In this document: positions 58,767 to 64,000 of the stretch, piece after piece
Layout: each line of letters opens with the position of its first letter
Numbering within the stretch: the stretch's first letter is position 1
Source of the DNA: Methanococcus maripaludis
GTDB taxonomy: Archaea > AGJL01 > Methanococci > Methanococcales > Methanococcaceae
Direction of reading: 5' to 3'
Length of the DNA: 64,000 nt
Assembly: GCF_013760955.1 (NCBI RefSeq)
Contig: NZ_JACDUL010000001.1
Location: 24,481-88,480, forward strand
Program-made: the position numbers and the translations under genes
Notes under the pieces: model-generated
Told to the model about the DNA's origin: nothing
The model's database searches: none
The model's input: the letters and a program-made list of their open reading frames with translations, nothing else

Positions 58767-59735
58767 TTATAGCCAATTGGCTACTTCTTTTGCCCAGTAT
58801 GTTATTATAAAGTCAGCACCTGCGCGTTTTATGCCCAACAGAGTTTCAAATATTGCCCTTTCCCGATCAATCCATCCATTTTGGGCTGCTGCTTCAATCA
58901 TTGAATATTCCCCACTCACACAGTAGCCCCCTACAGGAATATTGGATGCTTCTTTTGCCATTTTTACAATATCCAGATACGGAAGGGCCGGTTTTACTAA
59001 AATCAAATCTGCACCTTCTTGAATATCGAGTTCTATCTCTTTTAAAGCCTCTTTTGAGTTTCCAATATCCATTTGGTAAGATTTTCTATCTCCAAATTGG
59101 GGCGTACTTTCTGCAGCATCTCTGAAAGGCCCGTAAAATGCCGAAGCATATTTTGCAGCATAGCTCATTATCGAAACGTTTTTAAATCCATTTTCATCCA
59201 AAACATTTCTAATTTTTAAAACTCTTCCATCCATCATGTCAGAAGGTGCTACAATATCTACTCCTGCTTTCGCATAGGATAAAGCAATATTTCCAAGGAT
59301 TTCGAGAGTTTCGTCATTTAATATTTCTTCCCCATTTATTATGCCGCAGTGTCCGTGGCTAGTATACTCACACATACAGACATCTGCAATTACTAAAAGG
59401 TCATCTCCCAAGTTAGCCTTCACTTTTGAAATAACCTTTTGAACTCCACCATTTTCATTTATCGCAGAAGTTGCAAATTCATCCTTTTCAGTTGGAATTC
59501 CAAATAGGATTACTGCAGGAACCCCCGATTTTGAAATTTCAACACATTCATTAACTGCGGAGTCTATCCCATATCTGAACTGGCCAGGCATTGATAAAAT
59601 CGGTGTTTTTTCGTCGTTCTTTAAATTTTCATCTATGAATATTGGCATTACTAAATCATTTTTTGTTAAAACTGTTTCTCTTACTAAATCTCTGATTTTC
59701 TGATTTGTTCTGAGTCTTCTTGGCCTAATCAACAT
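58767..59735 (-). CDS. hemB: Porphobilinogen synthase (delta-aminolevulinate dehydratase)
   Basis: 322-aa enzyme joining two aminolevulinates for corrinoid and F430 synthesis. The zinc-binding cysteine cluster [13 protein letters not shown], the Schiff-base lysines in [14 protein letters not shown] and [11 protein letters not shown], and [11 protein letters not shown] are present. GGGCGATTAA precedes the ATG. Early step of the tetrapyrrole pathway served by cbiD, cbiE, cbiT and cbiP in this window. Confidence 0.96.
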   Translation of the reverse strand: MLIRPRRLRTNQKIRDLVRETVLTKNDLVMPIFIDENLKNDEKTPILSMPGQFRYGIDSAVNECVEISKSGVPAVILFGIPTEKDEFATSAINENGGVQKVISKVKANLGDDLLVIADVCMCEYTSHGHCGIINGEEILNDETLEILGNIALSYAKAGVDIVAPSDMMDGRVLKIRNVLDENGFKNVSIMSYAAKYASAFYGPFRDAAESTPQFGDRKSYQMDIGNSKEALKEIELDIQEGADLILVKPALPYLDIVKMAKEASNIPVGGYCVSGEYSMIEAAAQNGWIDRERAIFETLLGIKRAGADFIITYWAKEVANWL

Positions 59736-59877
59736 TTAATCGCCCGACAATCTATTAATCGTTAAAGTTAGGTATAATATATCGTAATCAAAAAATATGG
59801 TTTAAAGGATTATAATAGTTTTTGTTTTCAAATTCAATAAAAAAGTTTAAAAAAGGCTAAGATGCCGATAATCGTAC

Positions 59878-61206
59878 TTAAAATTTATCGAGTGTATCTT
59901 CTGCAGCGAAAACTATCGGGTCAATTACCATTGAAACTGGTGGTGCATAACAGAATTCTTGATTTGCTAATTCTTCAACAGTCATTCCATTTGAAATTGC
60001 AACTGACATTGCGTCTACCCTTTCTGCTACTCGTTCTTCTGAAATAATCTGACAACCGATTACTCTATTCGTATTTTTGTCTGCAACCATTTTTATGTAA
60101 ATTGCTTTTCCGCCAGGGTAATATCTTGCTCTTGTGAGTGCTTTTGAGTATCCTAAAACAACTTCAATTCCATTCATTTTTGCAGCGGTTTCTGTCATTC
60201 CTGTTCCACCGATTTCTAGACTTCCAATTTTTGAAACCATGCTGTTTAATACAGGTTTAATTTCCGCTTCAAGTCCTGCAATACGTTTAGCTGCTACTTT
60301 TCCCTGCCTTACTGCAGTTGTTCCAAATGGTGAAAGCGTGTTTTGCATGGTTATTGCATCGATTACTTCAACACAGTCCCCAACTGCATAAATATTTTCA
60401 ATTGATGTCTGCATTTTTTCATTTGTAAGAACTGCCCATCTTCCAATTTCACAGCCTGCTTTTTTAGCAAGTTCTATGTTTGACCTAACCCCTGTTGACA
60501 TGATAACCATTTCTGCAGGAATTGTTTCTTCACCAACTAAAACTGCTTCAACCTTGTCGTTTCCGATGATTTTTCCAACTGGTTTTTCAAGGATAATTTT
60601 AATTCCCTGCTCTTCCAAATATTTCTGGACAGTTTCTGCCATATCGGGATCTAATGCTCTTGGGAATACCTGTGGAACCATTTCAACAACAGTTACATCA
60701 AGTCCAAGTTCTTTCAATCCAAATGCAATTTCAATACCAATAGCTCCAGCACCTGCAACTACTGCATTTTTAGTGTCTTTTGCCCATTCTGTTATTTTTT
60801 GACCATCGTCAATAGTTCTTACCTTAAATACCCCATCTAAATTTACCCCTTCAATTGGAGGTACAAATGGAGTTCCACCTGTTGCCAAAACTAAATTATC
60901 GTATTTAATTTCTGTTTCGGTTCCATCTTTTTTGTAAATTACTTTATTTTCATTTGAAACTACATCTAAAACTTCAGCTTCGATAATTACATCGATTCCT
61001 TTTGTTTTATAGTCTTCAGGTGTGTGCATGATTATACTTTCAAAATCTGCAATTTCTTTACCAATTACGTAAGGTATGGCACACGGGGAGTATGCAATGT
61101 AATTATCTGAAGTAATTACTGTTACTTTTGCATTTTTATCGTGTTTTTTTATGTTTGATGCGGTTGTAAGTCCTCCTGCACCGCTTCCGACTATTACTAC
61201 GTCCAT
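59878..61206 (-). CDS. NADH oxidase / CoA-disulfide reductase-type flavoprotein
   Basis: 442-aa pyridine nucleotide-disulfide oxidoreductase of the Nox/CoADR group. FAD motif VIVGSGAGGLTTASNI, the single redox Cys in AYSPCAIPYVIG (about residue 43), NAD motif VVAGAGAIGIEIAFGL and the second FAD motif IYAVGDCVEV. It may reduce oxygen, CoA or CoM disulfide, or polysulfide. GGTG lies five bases before ATG. Confidence 0.92.
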   Translation of the reverse strand: MDVVIVGSGAGGLTTASNIKKHDKNAKVTVITSDNYIAYSPCAIPYVIGKEIADFESIIMHTPEDYKTKGIDVIIEAEVLDVVSNENKVIYKKDGTETEIKYDNLVLATGGTPFVPPIEGVNLDGVFKVRTIDDGQKITEWAKDTKNAVVAGAGAIGIEIAFGLKELGLDVTVVEMVPQVFPRALDPDMAETVQKYLEEQGIKIILEKPVGKIIGNDKVEAVLVGEETIPAEMVIMSTGVRSNIELAKKAGCEIGRWAVLTNEKMQTSIENIYAVGDCVEVIDAITMQNTLSPFGTTAVRQGKVAAKRIAGLEAEIKPVLNSMVSKIGSLEIGGTGMTETAAKMNGIEVVLGYSKALTRARYYPGGKAIYIKMVADKNTNRVIGCQIISEERVAERVDAMSVAISNGMTVEELANQEFCYAPPVSMVIDPIVFAAEDTLDKF

Positions 61207-61582
61207 ATTTTCACCAAAATTAACTAAAATGTTTGCGTAAATTACGAATAATTCTTAGAATATAGGAGCTTTTTTCAAATATATAAATTTAATTGATAAT
61301 AACAAAAATCTAACCTAATAGAGCCCTAAAAAAGCATTTTTTTCATTTTAAACTGCGTATTGTCCAATAAAGGTTATTAAAATTCTTAAAATAGAGTCCA
61401 GTATATCAAATAAATAACGTTCAAATTTTGGTTAAATTATTCTTGCACCAATATTTTAAACGCAAATTACGTCTTTATCTAAATTTTAGTCTAAAAGAAG
61501 ATTACCAAATAGCTATAATTACCCAAAGTTTATTTAAAAAATATATTTTTAAAAAAGAAAAGTTAATTCGTTTATTTATTTA
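61207..61582. other. 376-bp intergenic region with no supported gene
   Basis: AT-rich gap between the Nox-type gene (start at 61206, minus) and the end of the CooC-like gene. The part next to 61206 must hold the Nox promoter; CATAT-like and TATAAAT-like stretches occur near 61280. A short frame from 61428 on the plus strand is AT-driven and has no binding site. I see no tRNA or other RNA gene. Confidence 0.5.
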
Positions 61583-62359
61583 CTATTTTGATTCCACACT
61601 GGTTATTATTTCCCCAATGTCTCCTTCGATCATGTTATTATCGAGCCTGTTTCCTTTAAGGTTTTCACGGGCCATTGTCTTTGAGTAAGGTATGACACCA
61701 ATAATTGGAATATTCTTTTCAGAAATAGCATCTTCAAGGATTGACCTTGTTTCATCATCAACCCTATTCAAAACAACTCCAAATGGTTTGCCTGCTTCTT
61801 TGGATAACTCCGATACTTTTTCACTCAGTAAAACTGCATCATTGGATGGATCAATTACCATTATTACGGAATCTACCCCTTCAACTATTCCTCGGCCAAA
61901 ATGTTCAACCCCAGCTTCGGTATCCACCAAAACCCACTCATTTTTATCCACAATAACATGATTTAAAAAGTCTTTTGCAATTACACCCATCGGGCATGCA
62001 CAGCCCTCGTGGCTATGTTCTATCTTTCCAATCTGCATGAAACCTTTGTTTCCATTCCAACTAACGAACTCTGATGAAAGTTCATTTAAACTACTTTCCT
62101 GAAATAGTTCTAATTTTTCTTCCCAATTTGTCCGCATAGCAGCCATTAACTTACCCATAACAACAGGTCTGCCACCCAAATAGTCCATGAGTGTTTTCTC
62201 TGCAGGCCCTGTTCCAACCATTGTGCTAAGTCCAAGGTTAGATTCATCTGAATCTACAATTAAAACCTTTTTTCCCTGTTCGTCAATCTTCTGGGCCATT
62301 AATGTGATTAATGTACTTTTTCCGCAACCACCACGGCCACAAATAATCATTTTAGGCAT
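61583..62359 (-). CDS. CooC-like nickel-insertion ATPase
   Basis: 258-aa deviant-Walker P-loop protein (ICGRGGCGKSTLITLMA). Conserved CooC features are the CxC in SHEGCACPMG, DTEAGVEHFGRG and VIDPSNDAVLLSEK. CooC/AcsF proteins help load nickel into carbon monoxide dehydrogenase/acetyl-CoA synthase, which methanococci have; no CODH gene is in the window. Start at ATG 62359 after GGAGGTTAAAATC. Confidence 0.9.
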   Translation of the reverse strand: MPKMIICGRGGCGKSTLITLMAQKIDEQGKKVLIVDSDESNLGLSTMVGTGPAEKTLMDYLGGRPVVMGKLMAAMRTNWEEKLELFQESSLNELSSEFVSWNGNKGFMQIGKIEHSHEGCACPMGVIAKDFLNHVIVDKNEWVLVDTEAGVEHFGRGIVEGVDSVIMVIDPSNDAVLLSEKVSELSKEAGKPFGVVLNRVDDETRSILEDAISEKNIPIIGVIPYSKTMARENLKGNRLDNNMIEGDIGEIITSVESK

Positions 62360-62401
62360 GATTTTAACCTCCAATCTACAATTAACTCAGGTGAATACTT
62401 A

Positions 62402-62426
62402 GTATGAACACTTATATAAGTCATAC
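62402..62426 (-). promoter_or_regulatory. CooC-gene promoter with palindromic TATA element
   Basis: ACTTATATAAGT (62410-62421) is a perfect 12-bp palindrome that contains a TATA-box core. It is flanked by GTATG (62402) and CATAC (62422) as an imperfect outer repeat. It lies 51-62 bp before the ATG, so transcription would begin about 30 bp upstream of the gene. Confidence 0.5.
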
Positions 62427-62579
62427 ACATTTAATATAAAATATTATTAAACGCCCATAAATATAATTTAAATACTACTAAGAATTAACATTTTTAGCAA
62501 ATTTTGATCAAAAATAAAGACTTTTCTGCTAAATTAAAAATTTCTTTAAAAGAATAATAAAAAAAGAAAATTATGAAAA

Positions 62580-63728
62580 TTATTGTATTTCTTCCATGAT
62601 TTCATTGTATATTGTGAAATCGTAGAGAATTGCATTTATTTCTTCAGCATTTTCAAGACCTGCTAATTGGCCAGTCATTGCACCTTGTTCATCCATAACT
62701 TTTACAAATTCAGGTCCAATTGATTCTAAAGAACCGATTTCATTTGTAAAACCAATGTTTGGAATTGAAAGTTCTTCAACTTCTAAGTCTGTTCCAAGCC
62801 ATTCAGCACTCGCATTTATTGCAAGTTCTTGATTTGCCGTAATTTCGTTGTTTGATAAAGCCATTAATTTTAAGAATGTTTTTAAGCCGTCTCTTTTGTT
62901 TTCAATTGCATTGTTTGATGCTACAAATACACAGCAAGGGTGGTTTTCCCACATTCCTTCAGGAGGAATATCTCCCGAATAAAGTACTGACTTTCCAATT
63001 CCTGAAACTGCTAACTGTTCAGGTGTTGGTTCCCATGCAATTACTGCATCTAATTCATTGCTACTTAATAACTGAGGCATTGTTCCTTGGCCTTTACAGT
63101 TAATAAGCTGAACCATTGCATCTTTTTCATTTGGATTTTCTGTGTAGGTAATTCCTTCAGTATCGAGTGCAGATTTTATCATCACATACTGAATGGATGT
63201 TGGAAGTGGATGTCCAATTTTTACCTGAACTCCAGATTCTGCCTGTTTTTTTACATATTCAACAAATTCTTCCCAATTTTCAGCAGGAATATCGCTTCTA
63301 ATAACGATTGCTGAACCTTCAGATTGGGCAGGGCTTACAATTTTTGCATTTGATCCTTGATCAATTGAAAACACAGCCGGAGGAACTCCGTTTAAACCAA
63401 CGTCAACCTGACCTTGTGCCATCAAGGTCATGATTTTTGCTCCACCTTCAATAACTTTTATAAATTCAACATTTGCTACGAGTTTATCATTTTCATAAAG
63501 TTCGTAGGTATTTTTATCTTCAACTTCTTTCAAATAAACGCCATATTCCTCTTGGAATAATTCAGGATATTCTGCTGCAACAAATAATGGTGCATCATGG
63601 TCTGATGTAAGGTATGCAACCTTCAAGTCAGCAACTTCTGCATCTGAAGACGTACTGTCTGTACAACCTGCAAATAAAAGTGCCAACAATAAGCTTGCAA
63701 TTATTGCAAATTTTTTGATAAGTAACAC
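62580..63728 (-). CDS. SsuA-like ABC substrate-binding lipoprotein
   Basis: About 382 aa. The signal KKFAIIASLLLALLFAGC ends in a lipobox. The mature part is of the nitrate/sulfonate/taurine binding type (LKVAYLTSDHDAPLFVAAEYP, GQVDVGLNGVPPAVFS, AVIAWEPTPEQLAV). A Cys-Cys pair, HPCCVF, lies in the binding lobe. No permease adjoins; the orphan permease and ATPase at 2882-4442 are of the same class. GTG 63728 is the conventional start, but it overlaps the GGTG binding site; ATC 63719 has better spacing. TATATATA lies at about 63762. Confidence 0.88.
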   Translation of the reverse strand: MLLIKKFAIIASLLLALLFAGCTDSTSSDAEVADLKVAYLTSDHDAPLFVAAEYPELFQEEYGVYLKEVEDKNTYELYENDKLVANVEFIKVIEGGAKIMTLMAQGQVDVGLNGVPPAVFSIDQGSNAKIVSPAQSEGSAIVIRSDIPAENWEEFVEYVKKQAESGVQVKIGHPLPTSIQYVMIKSALDTEGITYTENPNEKDAMVQLINCKGQGTMPQLLSSNELDAVIAWEPTPEQLAVSGIGKSVLYSGDIPPEGMWENHPCCVFVASNNAIENKRDGLKTFLKLMALSNNEITANQELAINASAEWLGTDLEVEELSIPNIGFTNEIGSLESIGPEFVKVMDEQGAMTGQLAGLENAEEINAILYDFTIYNEIMEEIQ

Positions 63729-63833
63729 CTCGAATAATCATTCATAGAAAATATGTATTTTTATATATAAAATTTACAGTAAAATAAAAAGTAAAACAGC
63801 TTTTAAAAACATTTAAAAAAAGAAGTGTGTTTA

Positions 63834-64000
63834 TTATTTTTTTGAACCTTTGAGTCTGGTTCCACAGTATGGACAGACCATCCACGTTGGATCGACTTCC
63901 CTCTTACATCCTGTACATTTTTGAACCTTATCTTCTTCTTTTATAAGCTGGAATCCACAGTGTGCGCAGTTGTTCCAGTTTTCAGTAGTGTGTTTATTAC
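63834..64000 (-). CDS. Zinc-ribbon protein, C-terminal part (5' truncated by window edge)
   Basis: The reading frame ends at the TAA at 63834-63836 and runs off the window. The visible 54 residues hold four CxxC pairs in two ribbons (CAHCG, CTGCK, CPYCG, with W-N-N before the first), a double zinc-ribbon arrangement, and end in GSKK. The N-terminal part is unseen, so the function cannot be given. A TAATAA double stop closes it. Confidence 0.75.
   Translation of the reverse strand, partial: NKHTTENWNNCAHCGFQLIKEEDKVQKCTGCKREVDPTWMVCPYCGTRLKGSKK

Noticed and set aside
61428-61688. Small open frame in the Nox-CooC gap
   Set aside because: No binding site, no conserved motif, and it overlaps the end of the CooC-like gene.

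Overview
The window is from a mesophilic hydrogenotrophic methanogen of the genus Methanococcus, most likely M. maripaludis or a very close relative. It is AT-rich and compact. Starts are mostly preceded by GGTG or GGAGG about 5-7 nt upstream. Methanogen-specific genes include the formylmethanofuran dehydrogenase (fwd) operon, methanogenesis marker 14, SepCysS and RadA. The order radA / marker 14, pscS / fwd and glnA / S6e / eIF2-gamma matches what I recall of M. maripaludis. I see no rRNA, tRNA, CRISPR array, insertion sequence or prophage. Apart from the first 2.7 kb and one phage-type gene, this is core chromosome.

Layout. 1-2.7 kb: end of a repetitive cell-surface protein, a frameshifted DUF4186 gene and a lipoprotein. 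2.9-6.9 kb: ABC permease and ATPase without a binding protein, a PhoU-type regulator, lysA. 6.9-11.4 kb (minus): secreted nuclease, trmO, cbiD, a Xaa-Pro peptidase, aroA. 11.5-16 kb: glnA with an NrpR-type operator, S6e, eIF2-gamma, a NurA-domain protein. 16.1-19.5 kb: an XRE regulator, then HMG-CoA synthase, thiolase and DUF35, the start of the archaeal mevalonate pathway. 19.5-29.4 kb (minus): cbiP, hisC, DUF2100, the LOR/SDH-type protein, a DinG/XPD-like helicase, a GT35 phosphorylase homologue, cbiT. 29.6-37.7 kb: radA, marker 14, a solute-binding protein, a geranylgeranyl reductase-family flavoprotein, cbiE, a lipoprotein, a FUN14 protein, a nucleotidyltransferase and a HAD protein that appears to start at ATT. 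37.7-41.4 kb: a molybdenum/tungsten cofactor and sulfur-transfer cluster (PP-loop ATPase, fdhD, E1-like protein, moaE, UPF0280). 41.4-46.6 kb: small lipoprotein, bioB, larE, pscS, nadA, a ThiF-like protein. 46.8-51.6 kb: a HTH/iron-sulfur protein heading fwdFGDAC. 51.7-57.5 kb: a PTPS/QueD-like protein, two CBS-domain proteins, a DUF89 protein, purM, pheT. 57.6-64 kb: a phage-type conserved protein, a NERD protein, hemB, an NADH oxidase-type flavoprotein, a CooC-like ATPase, an SsuA-like lipoprotein and a partial zinc-ribbon gene.

How the genes fit together. The window is rich in cofactor and sulfur chemistry: corrinoid (cbiD, cbiP, cbiT, cbiE, hemB), pterin cofactor maturation (fdhD, E1-like, moaE), the tungsten or molybdenum enzyme Fwd, biotin, NAD, LarE and tRNA-dependent cysteine synthesis. 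The least ordinary signals are: an FdhD lacking the cysteine-pair loop beside a PP-loop ATPase; a GT35 homologue with Thr at the PLP lysine position; a BioB with Ser at a [2Fe-2S] ligand position; a DNA-binding/ferredoxin hybrid at the head of fwd; two genes whose ribosome-binding sites point to ATT or ATC start codons; and several palindromes in promoters.
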